64,000 bases of DNA. Origin: UMGS1696 sp045643285 (GTDB lineage Bacteria > Bacillota > Clostridia > Oscillospirales > CAG-272). Shown here piece by piece: positions 14,748-24,517 of this stretch; positions within the stretch are counted from its first letter, which is position 1; the number at the start of each line of letters is the position of its first letter. The translations under genes and the position numbers were made by a program. The stretch lies in assembly GCA_045643285.1 (NCBI GenBank), contig JAZUKN010000039.1, positions 38,440 through 102,439 of the forward strand. Direction: 5' to 3'. The notes beneath the pieces are model-generated. The model saw nothing but the letters and a program-made list of their open reading frames with translations, was not told where the DNA came from and made no database searches.

Positions 14748-15877
14748 TATTTCTTAGGTTCTGAATAAAGATGGCAAGCTACGAAATGCTCCGGCTCATA
14801 TTCAACGAGCTTAGGCTCATCTGTCTTGCACTTTTCCATGCACTTCGAGCAACGTGTGTGGAATTTGCATCCTGCCGGCGGATTTGCCGGAGACGGGATG
14901 TCGCCCTCGAGGATGATTCTGTTCATCTTTACGTCCGGGTCCGGTACGGGAACGGCAGACAGGAGCGCCTGCGTGTACGGGTGGAGCGGTTCGTTGAACA
15001 GAGCCTTCTGCGGAGCTTTTTCCATCATGTGGCCGAGGTACATAACGGCGACTTCCGTCGAGATATGCTCAACAACGGAGAGGTCGTGCGAAATGAAGAT
15101 ATACGTCAGACCGTGCTGTTCCTGCAAGTCCTTCAGAAGATTGATGATCTGCGCCTGGATAGACACGTCAAGTGCTGATACAGGCTCGTCGCAAACAACG
15201 ATCTTCGGGTTGAGAGCAAGCGCGCGTGCGATACAGATTCTCTGACGCTGACCGCCGGAAAATTCGTGCGGATATCTGTCGAAGTAGTGAGGCTGGAGTC
15301 CGCACTCCTTCATTATTTTCAGAATATATTCCTTATATTCACTTTTCGGAACGATATTGTGTTCTCTTACAGCTTCGCCGATAATTTCGCCGATAGTCAT
15401 ACGGGGACTGAGAGACGAATACGGGTCCTGGAAGATGATCTGTATATCGGGACGGAGCTTTGTGAGCGCAGATTTCGGGATACGCGCGATGTCAACGCCT
15501 GTTTTTGAAAGCACTTCAAGGAGCTTTTCACGCGGTGCGGACTTCATATTTGCGTCTTCTTCGGGGACGAGCTTCCTGAGCTGTGCAGTAGACAGCTTAT
15601 CAAGCGACAGTCCGCGGTAAACAACCTCACCGGACGTGATGTCGTAAAGACGGAGCATCGTTCTGCCCATTGTGGTCTTGCCGCAGCCCGACTCGCCTAC
15701 GACGCCGAGAGTCGTACCCTTTTTCAGCTTGAAGCTGATGTCGTTTACAGCCTTGACGCTGACGAGGACTCTGCCGAGAAGGTCGGTCTTTATCGGGAAG
15801 TGCTTTGTCAGATGCTTGACTATGACTATATCGTCGTCTTCCGGAACGAACGGGAGGTTTTCATCGTATTTTGACAT
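14747..15877 (-). CDS. oppF: Oligopeptide ABC transporter ATP-binding protein OppF
   Basis: 376 residues. Walker A GESGCGKT (61-68), Q-loop IFQDP (148-152), signature FSGGQRQR (206-213), Walker B VVCDEP (227-232), H-loop FISHD, and the C-terminal oligopeptide/dipeptide-binding extension with CKFHTRCSKCMEKC, whose cysteines can hold an Fe-S or zinc site in this subfamily. About 45 extra residues lie between Walker A and the Q-loop (roughly 95-140), not found in standard OppF. It couples to oppD by a TAATG overlap. Confidence 0.93.
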   Translation of the reverse strand: MSKYDENLPFVPEDDDIVIVKHLTKHFPIKTDLLGRVLVSVKAVNDISFKLKKGTTLGVVGESGCGKTTMGRTMLRLYDITSGEVVYRGLSLDKLSTAQLRKLVPEEDANMKSAPREKLLEVLSKTGVDIARIPKSALTKLRPDIQIIFQDPYSSLSPRMTIGEIIGEAVREHNIVPKSEYKEYILKIMKECGLQPHYFDRYPHEFSGGQRQRICIARALALNPKIVVCDEPVSALDVSIQAQIINLLKDLQEQHGLTYIFISHDLSVVEHISTEVAVMYLGHMMEKAPQKALFNEPLHPYTQALLSAVPVPDPDVKMNRIILEGDIPSPANPPAGCKFHTRCSKCMEKCKTDEPKLVEYEPEHFVACHLYSEPKK

Positions 15878-17064
15878 TACTTGTCACCTCCGTTTTCTTC
15901 CTTGTCTTCGCTATAGTTTTCGTAAAGGTGGCACGCGACCTTATGCGTACCGGAAATAGTCTTTGTTTCGGGATAAGCTCCGTCACACGCCGCACATCTC
16001 TTGTCGCATCTGTCGCGGAAGTAGCAGTAGTTAGGCATATTGACGGGGTTCGGTACTGTACCCGGTATAGAATACAGTCTGTCGACCGAGCGGTTTACGA
16101 CCGGCTTCGACTTCTGCAGACCAATCGTGTACGGGTGCATCGGTTTTTTGAATATCTCAGCCGCCGTACCCTGTTCGATTATTCTTCCGGCGTACATTAC
16201 GACGACGTAGTCAGCCATTTCGGCAATAACGCCAAGGTCATGCGTAATGAGCATGATACTTCCGTTGATCTTCGTCTTGATGTCACGGAGAAGGTCGAGG
16301 ATCTGCGCCTGGATCGTAACGTCAAGGGCAGTGGTCGGCTCGTCCGCGATGATAAGACGCGGATTGCATTCGAGTGCCATGGCTATCATGACACGCTGTC
16401 TCATACCGCCTGAAAGCTCGTGCGGGAACTGGTTGTAGATTCTTTCCGCATCGGAGATACCGACGAGGTTGAGCATCTTTATGGAGCGTTCCTTTGCTTC
16501 CTCAGCGGTCGATCCCGGCTCGTGAAGAAATACTACTTCGTCGAGCTGCTGACCGATCTTGAAGACAGGGTTAAGGCTCGTCATCGGCTCCTGGAAGATC
16601 ATACCGATCTCCTTGCCGCGGAGCTTGTTCATAGCCGAGGTCGGCATATTTGCGATATTGTACGTCTTGCCGTCGGATGCTTTGAAGCGGATCTCACCGC
16701 CGCAGATCTGACCGGTAGGTCCCTGTACAAGCTGCATGAGAGAAAGGCTCGTTACGGATTTGCCGCAGCCCGATTCGCCGACGACGCCGACGATCTTCTG
16801 CTGCGGAATACTGAACGTAACGCCGTCAACAGCTTTTACTGTTCCGACGTCTGTGTAGAAATAAGTGTGCAGATCGTCAAATTCGACGATATTGTTGTCG
16901 TCCTTCATCGTCGTTACATACTCGGATTCCGGAACGTTCTTTCTTGCTTTTTTTGCTTCAAAAGCCTTGGTTATTTTCTTATTCTGCTTTGCAATCGCTT
17001 TCGATTCCTTAGCAGTCATATAATCGGTGCGGTGACCGGTTTTTTTTATTTCTTTTTTCGGCAT
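15877..17064 (-). CDS. oppD: Oligopeptide ABC transporter ATP-binding protein OppD
   Basis: 395 residues. Walker A GESGCGKS (96-103), Q-loop IFQEP (156-160), signature LSGGMRQR (217-224), Walker B LIIADEP (237-243), LITHD, and the C-terminal YCYFRDRCDKRCAACDG cysteine cluster of the Opp/Dpp family. About 58 residues, rich in Lys and Ala, precede the ABC domain (KESKAIAKQNKKITKAFEAK); they are absent from typical OppD and could be a flexible tether. GGGGAGG lies before the ATG at 17064. Confidence 0.93.
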   Translation of the reverse strand: MPKKEIKKTGHRTDYMTAKESKAIAKQNKKITKAFEAKKARKNVPESEYVTTMKDDNNIVEFDDLHTYFYTDVGTVKAVDGVTFSIPQQKIVGVVGESGCGKSVTSLSLMQLVQGPTGQICGGEIRFKASDGKTYNIANMPTSAMNKLRGKEIGMIFQEPMTSLNPVFKIGQQLDEVVFLHEPGSTAEEAKERSIKMLNLVGISDAERIYNQFPHELSGGMRQRVMIAMALECNPRLIIADEPTTALDVTIQAQILDLLRDIKTKINGSIMLITHDLGVIAEMADYVVVMYAGRIIEQGTAAEIFKKPMHPYTIGLQKSKPVVNRSVDRLYSIPGTVPNPVNMPNYCYFRDRCDKRCAACDGAYPETKTISGTHKVACHLYENYSEDKEENGGDK

Positions 17065-17079
17065 GGTTTTTCCTCCCCT

Positions 17080-18147
17080 TTATCTTCTTGCCTTCGGGTC
17101 GAAAGCGTCGCGGAGGCTGTCACCGATGAAGTTGAAGCCGAGAACCGCCATTACGATGAGTATACCGGCAGGTACCCAGAGGTTCGGGTAATGCTGGAGT
17201 ATCTCACGTCCGGAAGCGCCGGAAGTGGCGTTGATCATCGTGCCCCATGCGGCATACGGGAACGGTACGCCGACGCCGAGGTAGGACAGCGTAGCTTCGT
17301 AAAGGATAGTTCCGCCGAGAGAAAGCGTTGCGGAAACGATAAGCTGAGGCATAACGTTCGGGATAAGGTGCTTGAATATCTTATGTCTGACGGAAAGACC
17401 GGTAGCCTCTGCCGCGATCATGAATTCCTGTTCACGGAGAGAGAGGATCTGACCTCTGACAAGCCTTGCTATACCCGACCACGAGAAGATGGTCAGAATC
17501 AAAATCAAACAGTAAATTCTGTACTGTGCCGGAACACCCCAGCTATTAACGAGGGACGCGGCAAGAAGCAGGATCGGAAGACCCGGCAGACAGTTGAAAA
17601 TATCAACGATACGCATGATGACCTGGTCTACCCAGCCGCCGAAATATCCGGCGATCGAGCCGATGACCGTTCCGAGAAGCGTTTCGATAAGCACGGACGC
17701 AAGGCTCAGGATAAGAGATACCTGTCCGCCGTACATAAGACGTGTGAGAACGTCGTAGCCGAACTGGTCGGTTCCGAGCGGATTTCTCCATGTCATCGGT
17801 GTCTTTGATGTTACTTCGTAAGGATCGGAGACTTCTATGAAGTGGTATGTAATGTTGTTTCCGTTTTCGTCCTTGTCTGTCGTTACCATATCGTGAGCGA
17901 TCTTCGAGGTCGTCCACTTTGTAGCGCCGGCGTTCTCCGTCTCACCGTAAGGAGTGAGCAGAGGACCGATAAACGAGAACGCAAACAGGAAAACGAGCAT
18001 AACGATACCGACGATCGACAGCTTGGATTTGAAGAATCTCTTCATTACAAGCATACCCGGGCTCAGTATTTTTACTCTGTCTTCGAGAGTTTCTTCTTTT
18101 TCGTTATTATCCGCACCTTCAGCGAGGATTTTTTTGTTTTCGTCCAT
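17080..18147 (-). CDS. oppC: Oligopeptide ABC transporter permease OppC
   Basis: 355 residues from the ATG at 18147, which follows AGGAGG; a longer frame overlaps oppB. N-terminal OppC domain (KRFFKSKLSIVGIVMLVFLF), then a permease core with six membrane spans and the EAA loop EFMIAAEATGLSVRHKIFKHLIPN that docks on the ATPases. The outside loop after the first span is enlarged (about residues 65-125, rich in Thr, Asp and Asn), in line with the enlarged loop in OppB. The C-terminus FNFIGDSLRDAFDPKARR is typical. Confidence 0.93.
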   Translation of the reverse strand: MDENKKILAEGADNNEKEETLEDRVKILSPGMLVMKRFFKSKLSIVGIVMLVFLFAFSFIGPLLTPYGETENAGATKWTTSKIAHDMVTTDKDENGNNITYHFIEVSDPYEVTSKTPMTWRNPLGTDQFGYDVLTRLMYGGQVSLILSLASVLIETLLGTVIGSIAGYFGGWVDQVIMRIVDIFNCLPGLPILLLAASLVNSWGVPAQYRIYCLILILTIFSWSGIARLVRGQILSLREQEFMIAAEATGLSVRHKIFKHLIPNVMPQLIVSATLSLGGTILYEATLSYLGVGVPFPYAAWGTMINATSGASGREILQHYPNLWVPAGILIVMAVLGFNFIGDSLRDAFDPKARR

Positions 18148-18163
18148 TATATAAATCCTCCTG

Positions 18164-19459
18164 TTATTCGTCAATCTTTACGCGCGGGTCAACCACTGCG
18201 TACATAAGGTCGGAAAGAAGTGTACCGATAACGGTCAGAGCGGAAAGGAACATATTATAAGCCATAATGAACGGGATGTCTCCCTGAGATACGGCTTTGT
18301 ATGCGGCTTTACCGACACCGTCGATAGAGAACACCTGCTCGGTGATCATAGCACCGCCGAAGAGGGACGGAAGGATACCCGCGAGCATTGTAACGATCGG
18401 GATAAGTGAGTTGCGGAAAGCGTGCTTGTAAATAATGTCGTGTTCGGAAAGTCCCTTTGCACGTGCTGTACGAATATAGTCGGCGTTGAGCACCTCAAGC
18501 ATATTCGTTCTTGTGTAACGCATCAGACCGCCTATCGACAGAATGACGAGCGTTGTGATCGGCAGAACGAGGTGATAAATGTTGTCGATGATAGTCGGAA
18601 GTCCGGAGTTCGGGTCGGAAAGACCTGCATACGGGAACCAGCCTAGGTCGATCGAGAACAGTTTCAACATCAAAGCACCGAGGAAGAACGTCGGCAGAGA
18701 AATACCCATCATAACGATGAACGTTACGGTATAGTCAAGGATACCGTACTGCTTCGTTGCGGAGAGAATACCGAGCGGGATCGCTATCGCAAATTCGAGA
18801 ACGGTTGCGATCAGCGAAATAACGAACGAAATACCGCACTTTGTGAAGATAATATAGAAAACACTGCTTGTGGAAAGCGGAATAGACTGAGTACGCGCGC
18901 CGTCCGGGATTTCCGATTCATCGGTGTACGGAACGTACTTCGTTTCGCCGTTTTCCTCAAGTATGTAGTAATTTTCGACTTTACCGCTGTCTACGGAGAA
19001 TATGAATGAGTTACCCCAGTCGCCCTTGATAACGTTGGACGCCCACATGAAATATCCGACAATGGGGTTAATGTCGGCACCAAACTGTTTATAGTTATGT
19101 TCGCCGCATCTGTCACAGCAGAGATCTGCTTTCAGAACAGCACCGGCAGGATCGTTCTTAACGACCTCCGGGTTTTCAAAATAGTCAAGCGGAGCGTCTG
19201 CAACGGTGAAACCGTACGGAGTGCCGTTTGAACGGCAAGTCAGGCACATAAATGCCGGCTCTGCAAGACCGTATGTCATTTCAAAACGTTCAACAGTGCG
19301 CTCAACGTCGCCTGTTTTATCCTGTGCGAGCTGTGCGGAATAACGCAGACGGGCAAAGTTCTCCGTCGGCTGGATACGCACGAGCACATATATGATAAGC
19401 GATACTCCGAACAAAATGAGTACCGAAAGTGCAAGTCTTTTAATAATATACTTTAACAT
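18164..19459 (-). CDS. oppB: Oligopeptide ABC transporter permease OppB with a Cys-rich loop
   Basis: 431 residues, roughly 100 more than standard OppB. The N-terminus MLKYIIKRLALSVLILFG and the EAA loop DYIRTARAKGLSEHDIIYKHAFRN are typical. Between the first and second spans lies an extra domain (about residues 40-210) with Cys72-x2-Cys75 and Cys114-Cys115-x2-Cys118, spaced like a zinc ribbon, on the outside of the membrane. The ribosome site is weak (GGCAGGTT 14 bases upstream), and a hairpin sits before the gene, so it may be made in smaller amounts than OppA. Confidence 0.92.
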   Translation of the reverse strand: MLKYIIKRLALSVLILFGVSLIIYVLVRIQPTENFARLRYSAQLAQDKTGDVERTVERFEMTYGLAEPAFMCLTCRSNGTPYGFTVADAPLDYFENPEVVKNDPAGAVLKADLCCDRCGEHNYKQFGADINPIVGYFMWASNVIKGDWGNSFIFSVDSGKVENYYILEENGETKYVPYTDESEIPDGARTQSIPLSTSSVFYIIFTKCGISFVISLIATVLEFAIAIPLGILSATKQYGILDYTVTFIVMMGISLPTFFLGALMLKLFSIDLGWFPYAGLSDPNSGLPTIIDNIYHLVLPITTLVILSIGGLMRYTRTNMLEVLNADYIRTARAKGLSEHDIIYKHAFRNSLIPIVTMLAGILPSLFGGAMITEQVFSIDGVGKAAYKAVSQGDIPFIMAYNMFLSALTVIGTLLSDLMYAVVDPRVKIDE

Positions 19460-19480
19460 TTTTAATATACAGAACCTGCC

Positions 19481-19509
19481 CTGCCCGGTTTTTGGTTATT
19501 GCCGGGCAG
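19481..19509 (-). terminator. oppA-oppB intergenic hairpin
   Basis: CTGCCCGG / CCGGGCAG form a perfect 8-bp stem with a 13-base loop. No run of T follows on the minus strand, so it is better read as an attenuator or mRNA-stabilising hairpin that lets oppA exceed oppB. Confidence 0.55.
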
Positions 19510-19585
19510 AACAGGAACCTCCTTGGTCATTCAGCAGAGATCATTTCATCTGCCGTTTCAATTTGCAATGACTGTATTATGGGAC

Positions 19586-22009
19586 TTATTTTGCTTCTGC
19601 TTCGCCGTTAACGAAGGAGAGCTTCCAGATTTCAGCGATCGGGCCCCAGTAAGGAGTTACTGTGGAGGAGAGAGTTGTAGCGTCGATTACAGTGTTGTTG
19701 TAAGCGAACATATTCTTTCTCTGGTATGTCGGGATTTCGATAGAGAGCTGTGCGAGAACTTCGAGAGCCTTGTTGTAGATCGGCTTTCTTTCTTCTGCGC
19801 TCATGTACTTCAGACCTTCTTCGATGAGTTCAGCGAGGTAGTGAACAGCTTCTGTCTGGTTCATTGTTTCAACAGAACCGTCGAGCTTTGTTACGTCGAT
19901 CGTGCCGAGATCATCCTTGTTACCGTTAGCTTCGAGCCACTTGATACCGTTGGAGATAACGGATTCAGCTGCGCTCATGTAGTGGTAAACCTGGTACATA
20001 TCCGGGTCGGGAGTAGAGGACCATGCAAGTGCGTAAGACGGTGTGCCGCCTGCCTTGATGTTAGCGATGAGGTTCTGGTCTACTTCGATGTTAGCTGTTA
20101 CGCCGATCGTAGCGAGGAGAGCCTGTGCGCTGAGGTATACGCCGCCTGCCGGGTGGTCATCGGAGTTGGAGGGCAGATAGAAGGTAACAGCAGGAACGTC
20201 TGTGAACTTGCCTGTTTCTTCGTCGAATGTGTAGCCTGCCTTCTTGAAGTTTTCGATAGCTGTTGCGAGAGTATCATCGAACGGGTAGATAGCTGTTGCG
20301 CCTTCCGGATAAGCCCAGTTGACCTGAGACTGAGAACGGTAGATAACGTCAGCGAGTCCGTTCGGGTAGTAGTCCATAACCTTTGCGAGGTCAAGAACGG
20401 ATGTGTAAGCGATACGAGTGTAAACATTTTCAAGACCGCAGCCGCCTGCCGGGTTGAGGCAGATGTAACCGTAGCCGAGGTTGTCTACGAGGATGGATGT
20501 GATGGAGTCGATTGTAGCGATTTCTGCAACTGCGGAAGCGGATGCGGAAACTGTAGCGTAGTCAACGTCGCCGGCCTTGAGGGCATCGAATTCCTTACCG
20601 GATTCAACAACCTTCATGTAAACGTTCTTGATCTTTGCATTGAATACGTTGTCGCCGCCCATTGTTTCGTGGTAGTCGTTACGAACGAGTGTAACGCCGT
20701 CACCGTCGAAGGAGACGAACTTGTAGGAACCTGCGCCCATAGGAGCAGTGTTGAGAGTTGCGAGGTGATCCATGAATGCCTTGTTGCCGTTGATACCGAG
20801 TTCAACACCGTAGTTAACAAGAGCACCTTCTGTGTAATTGAAGCCTGCTGTGTAGTAAGCCTTCGGAGCAACTGTTACGCTGAGGTCGAGGATGGCCTTC
20901 GGGTTCTGCTCTGTGAGGATCATCGTGAATGTTTCGTGAGATTCACCGTTAACATCCGTTGTGCCCTTCAGAAGACCTGCGATAGAGGGGATAGAACCAA
21001 CTTCTGCATAAGCGAGCGTGAAGTTTTCAGCTGCCTTTGCGATGAGGTCCATACCTGCAGATTCTGTGCCGGAGAGGTTTACATAGTCTCCGCCGTAAGC
21101 TTCAACCATAGCTGCGAAATATTCCTTAGCTGTTGCGCCTTCTGTCCAAGCGTCGCCGAAGCCCCACTCGGTCATACCGAGCTTAACCTGGAGAGCGGGA
21201 TCAGCCTTAACTTCATCGGGAGTAGAGCCGATATCTTCAGCGTAGCCGATGTAGTTTGTGCAAACGTAATCAACGATTTCCTGAGCGAATGCTTCGCCGG
21301 CTGCGTTGAGGCAATCCCAGTAGGAATTGTACTGATCTTCTGTGAAGTCTGCTGTTTCAACATATCCGTCGGGACCTGCAGCAAGAATCTTATCTGCGAT
21401 GTCGGAGTATGTAGAAGCGCCTGCAACCTGTGTTCTGTAGTCGTTGAGACCGAGAATCGGGAGAGTGTAGATGGTGCTGGATCCGCAGTAAGCGGGATCG
21501 AGGTATACATAGTAGTTGAAGAGAACGTCGTCAGCTGTGATAGCGGAACCGTCGCTGAACTTGCATCCGTTCTTGAGAACAACTTCGTATACAACGTAGT
21601 CGCCTTCTTCGAATGTTTCCTTCTCTGCGAATGTTGTGAGGTCATTCGTGTAGAAGATGCGGTAGCTCTGACCGACAGTGTCGTATTCTTCACCTGCTAC
21701 GATAGCGCCGGTCGGGTCCATTGTGAGGAGTCCGACGTTTACGAGGCCGACTACGTCGCCGTCGTATGCGTTATTGTAAAGGAAGGGGTTGAATTCGCCG
21801 TCAAAGGTGTTTTCCTGAAGAATGAGCGTCTTTGTGTCATTAACAGTTTCCTTTGCGGTTTCATCGGGCTGCTGGTTGTCCGGGGTGTTGTCTTCTTCCT
21901 GCTGTTTGTCGTCTTCGTTAGGTGTCTTCGTGCATGCGAACATGGAGAAGCACATTACGAGAGCGAGAACGAGTGCGAGAAGAGAAACTAAGAGTTTGCT
22001 GAGTTTCAT
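19586..22009 (-). CDS. oppA: Oligopeptide-binding lipoprotein OppA
   Basis: 807 residues, against about 540 for classical OppA. A signal peptide is followed by a lipobox with Cys26 (FSMFAC), then a Thr/Asp/Gln-rich linker (27-58). The SBP_bac_5 fold begins near 60; GCKFSDGSAITADDVLFNY is the family hallmark, followed by extra segments, an ALAWSSTPDPDMYQVYHY stretch and a normal C-terminal lobe. It captures peptides outside the membrane for OppBC. AAGGAGG lies before the ATG at 22009. It is closely followed by oppB and probably belongs to the same transcript as the lipoprotein upstream. The complete antisense frame over it is a codon-usage artefact. Confidence 0.92.
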   Translation of the reverse strand: MKLSKLLVSLLALVLALVMCFSMFACTKTPNEDDKQQEEDNTPDNQQPDETAKETVNDTKTLILQENTFDGEFNPFLYNNAYDGDVVGLVNVGLLTMDPTGAIVAGEEYDTVGQSYRIFYTNDLTTFAEKETFEEGDYVVYEVVLKNGCKFSDGSAITADDVLFNYYVYLDPAYCGSSTIYTLPILGLNDYRTQVAGASTYSDIADKILAAGPDGYVETADFTEDQYNSYWDCLNAAGEAFAQEIVDYVCTNYIGYAEDIGSTPDEVKADPALQVKLGMTEWGFGDAWTEGATAKEYFAAMVEAYGGDYVNLSGTESAGMDLIAKAAENFTLAYAEVGSIPSIAGLLKGTTDVNGESHETFTMILTEQNPKAILDLSVTVAPKAYYTAGFNYTEGALVNYGVELGINGNKAFMDHLATLNTAPMGAGSYKFVSFDGDGVTLVRNDYHETMGGDNVFNAKIKNVYMKVVESGKEFDALKAGDVDYATVSASASAVAEIATIDSITSILVDNLGYGYICLNPAGGCGLENVYTRIAYTSVLDLAKVMDYYPNGLADVIYRSQSQVNWAYPEGATAIYPFDDTLATAIENFKKAGYTFDEETGKFTDVPAVTFYLPSNSDDHPAGGVYLSAQALLATIGVTANIEVDQNLIANIKAGGTPSYALAWSSTPDPDMYQVYHYMSAAESVISNGIKWLEANGNKDDLGTIDVTKLDGSVETMNQTEAVHYLAELIEEGLKYMSAEERKPIYNKALEVLAQLSIEIPTYQRKNMFAYNNTVIDATTLSSTVTPYWGPIAEIWKLSFVNGEAEAK

Positions 22010-22049
22010 GGTTTTTCCTCCTTAAAAATTTTGGTCGGATAAATTTTTT

Positions 22050-22076
22050 ATATATAAAGGTTTTCGCCTTATATAT
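22050..22076. promoter_or_regulatory. Hairpin between the InlB-type lipoprotein gene and oppA
   Basis: ATATATAAAGG / CCTTATATAT enclose TTTTCG. It could serve as an mRNA end or processing site, or hold a TATATA -10 for oppA. The 72-base gap has no clearer promoter. Confidence 0.4.
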
Positions 22077-22081
22077 CAGAT

Positions 22082-24190
22082 TTAGTTCTTGTATTCGATG
22101 AGCTTTACGGTCTCATCGGTGATTTCGGCGACGAATTCAGCTTCGGTGTTCTCGACGGAGAGCTTGCCTCTTGCCGCTTCTGTTGCAAGAGCACCGCAGT
22201 TGATGACGTAGTTGAATGTGTCGCTCTTGAAGGTATCTTCGCTCTTTTCGGTGAGCGTGAAGTTTATCTTACAATCCTTGACTTCGGTCACGCCGTCCGC
22301 GAGAACCTTGCCGAACAGCGGAGAAACGGCGAAGCGGATGTCCTTCTTTGCGCTTCCCTTGACTCCGCCCTTGATGCCGGAGGCAACAGCCTTACCGTCT
22401 ATCTCGAGACCGATGATCTTCGCGCCGCTTGCCTGCGGAATGAGCGTTACGCTTGTGATAATGGACGAATCCATTGTCTGCTGCTTCGACGGAGAGAGCT
22501 TGAGCGTGAAGTTCGTGAGCTTCTTGTCGAATGCGATGATCTCGCCGGAGAAGACGTCGTCCGCTTTCAGTCCGAGAGGAGAAGCGGTCAGTTCTTTTCC
22601 GCCGAAGTCGATGTCGTTTGCGATGAGATACTTCCCTGCCGGATCCTTTGCAACGGATGCAAGACCGGACGCGGACGTAATTCTCGTGTATGTTCCGTCA
22701 ATGTAGTAAGCGTAGAGATGAAGCTCTGTTTCGCCTGCCGGGAACAGGTCTGTCTCGAAGTTCCACGGGTCGTATTCGCCCTGAGTCTTCGACCAGCATA
22801 CGAAAGTCTGACCTGCATTCTTCGGGATCATTTCTTTTCTTCCGATGATTTCACCCGGTCTGATCGGAACTGCGGTGTAGTTGTCTGCAAGGAGACGTGT
22901 CCACTGCGAGTCGATCTGATTTGCGGCGTTATCATAATGGAAGTAAACCGTATTTTTCTTTACCCAGTGGGCGTTGAGCGTGAGAACGTATTTTTCGCCG
23001 TCCCATTCGCATTTGTCTTCGGTGACTGTATCGTTTGCAAAGTCCCAATAGTCCATAGTCGCATCGAAGCGATCGAAGTAGGACGGGTTCGTCTTGTCCC
23101 CGTCAGGTGTGAAGACGATTCTGTCGCTGACGGAGTAACGCTGTGCCTTCGCGTGAGCTTCGTTCTCTGCGTCGTAGTCAACGTAGTAAGGAGTCTCGAA
23201 GACGTACTTGCCGTTTTCGTTTTCAACGAATACCGTATAAAGCGAAACATAGCCGGATTCGATAGCGTATCTGTCGAGTCCCACGTCGCTCTCTTCCGCC
23301 TTTGCGAATACGTAAGCGTATCTGTCAAGCTCTGCGGTTACATCGGCGTATGCTTCGGGGATCTCGCCGACCTTCTGCCAGCCTGCGAGAGAGGATACTT
23401 CTGTGAGGGAGTATGTTTTCTTCTCGTATGCACGGCGGTAAGCCTCGCGGAGGTTTTCGTCGTCGATCTCGTTTATTGTTTCGTCTCCGTTGCAGATGTA
23501 GAATCCGGATTCAACGGAAAGAACGATAACGTTTTCGTCGGGTTCAGCCGTTTCTTCGGTTTCTTCTGTTTCTGCGTCTGCCTGTTCTCCGTCTTCTGCG
23601 GTTTCATCTGACGGAAGCTCGGCGTCATCGGTTTCAGCGGGTTCTTCTTCGTTCTTCAGCTTGGAGCTGATGAACACATAAGTATCGGGAGCGGCTTCCG
23701 TTTCCGAGCCCTCTTCTTTTTCGGCTTCCTCAACAAAAACGTAAACGTATTCGCCGTCGTCTGCCTTTTCGTACTTGCGGACGTATTCGCCGTTCGGGTT
23801 GATCTCGAAGATACCGTTTCCGTCGTCTGCGGAGAGGTAGACAAACTCGCCGTTTTCGGATTCCTTATATGTTGCGGCGTCGGAAGCGTACCAGCCGAGG
23901 AGGTCGAAGCCTTCTCTCATGGCAAGTCCGAGCGACGGAACAGTGTACTGGTTGTCGGTATATTCAACGGGAATATACGGGATCTTGGAGCCGGGCTCGC
24001 AGTACATCTTGCGGACGGTAGCGGTTTTATTTCCGAGGTAGCCCTCGTTGCCTTCGTAAACAACGAGATACATACCGGATGTATCGACTTCGATGCTCGA
24101 CGCACAGCCGGAAAGCACCGGAACAAGCGCGCAAAGGATCATTACAAGAACAAGAGAAAGAAAGAACAGCTTACGGTTAGAAGATTTCAT
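22082..24190 (-). CDS. Lipoprotein with InlB-type B-repeats, opp operon
   Basis: 702 residues. Signal peptide with lipobox LSGC (Cys29). An InlB/Listeria-Bacteroides (Flg_new) repeat lies at about 40-105, ending in GFDLLGWYAS; another at about 425-510 ends in GQTFVCWS and LHLYAYY. A Glu/Asp/Thr-rich low-complexity spacer (about 155-225) lies between. The C-terminal third is beta-rich and may be a surface adhesion-like domain. It lies 72 bases before oppA on the same strand, after a good promoter, so it is probably the first gene of the transporter operon. It may help hold or present substrate; that role is inference. Confidence 0.75.
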   Translation of the reverse strand: MKSSNRKLFFLSLVLVMILCALVPVLSGCASSIEVDTSGMYLVVYEGNEGYLGNKTATVRKMYCEPGSKIPYIPVEYTDNQYTVPSLGLAMREGFDLLGWYASDAATYKESENGEFVYLSADDGNGIFEINPNGEYVRKYEKADDGEYVYVFVEEAEKEEGSETEAAPDTYVFISSKLKNEEEPAETDDAELPSDETAEDGEQADAETEETEETAEPDENVIVLSVESGFYICNGDETINEIDDENLREAYRRAYEKKTYSLTEVSSLAGWQKVGEIPEAYADVTAELDRYAYVFAKAEESDVGLDRYAIESGYVSLYTVFVENENGKYVFETPYYVDYDAENEAHAKAQRYSVSDRIVFTPDGDKTNPSYFDRFDATMDYWDFANDTVTEDKCEWDGEKYVLTLNAHWVKKNTVYFHYDNAANQIDSQWTRLLADNYTAVPIRPGEIIGRKEMIPKNAGQTFVCWSKTQGEYDPWNFETDLFPAGETELHLYAYYIDGTYTRITSASGLASVAKDPAGKYLIANDIDFGGKELTASPLGLKADDVFSGEIIAFDKKLTNFTLKLSPSKQQTMDSSIITSVTLIPQASGAKIIGLEIDGKAVASGIKGGVKGSAKKDIRFAVSPLFGKVLADGVTEVKDCKINFTLTEKSEDTFKSDTFNYVINCGALATEAARGKLSVENTEAEFVAEITDETVKLIEYKN

Positions 24191-24292
24191 TATAAAAACA
24201 CCTCAAAGGATACTTAATGCCGGATTGAATATAAATTCAGAAGCGTTCACGCAAAACACGTATTGTATCATAGCATACTAATAATTTTCTCA

Positions 24293-24321
24293 ATTTTATC
24301 ACAAAGGCGCGGAAAAGTCAA
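24293..24321 (-). promoter_or_regulatory. Promoter of the lipoprotein-opp operon
   Basis: Minus strand: TTGACT, 17 bases (ending CGCCTTTGTGA), TAAAAT. A second, weaker TATGATACAAT lies about 25 bases further down. The rest of the 24191-24629 gap is AT-rich, with no gene visible. Confidence 0.7.
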
Positions 24322-24517
24322 TACAAATATTGCCCAAATGAATAAAAAATTGGAAATAATTCGACGATTTGAAACTTATGCCGAAAAAAGAGTCATTTTT
24401 TTATATAAATTTCACATAGGCAGGCAGATTTTGCAACAAAAGCGGGAGGGAATTGTTAAAAAGTGAATACGGGCGAAATAATATATTTGGCGAACCGCAG
24501 AAATGTGCCGCCGCCGT

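Noticed and set aside
19499..21991. 830-codon open frame antisense to oppA
   Set aside because: Same codon-bias effect; no ribosome site, no domain, odd composition.
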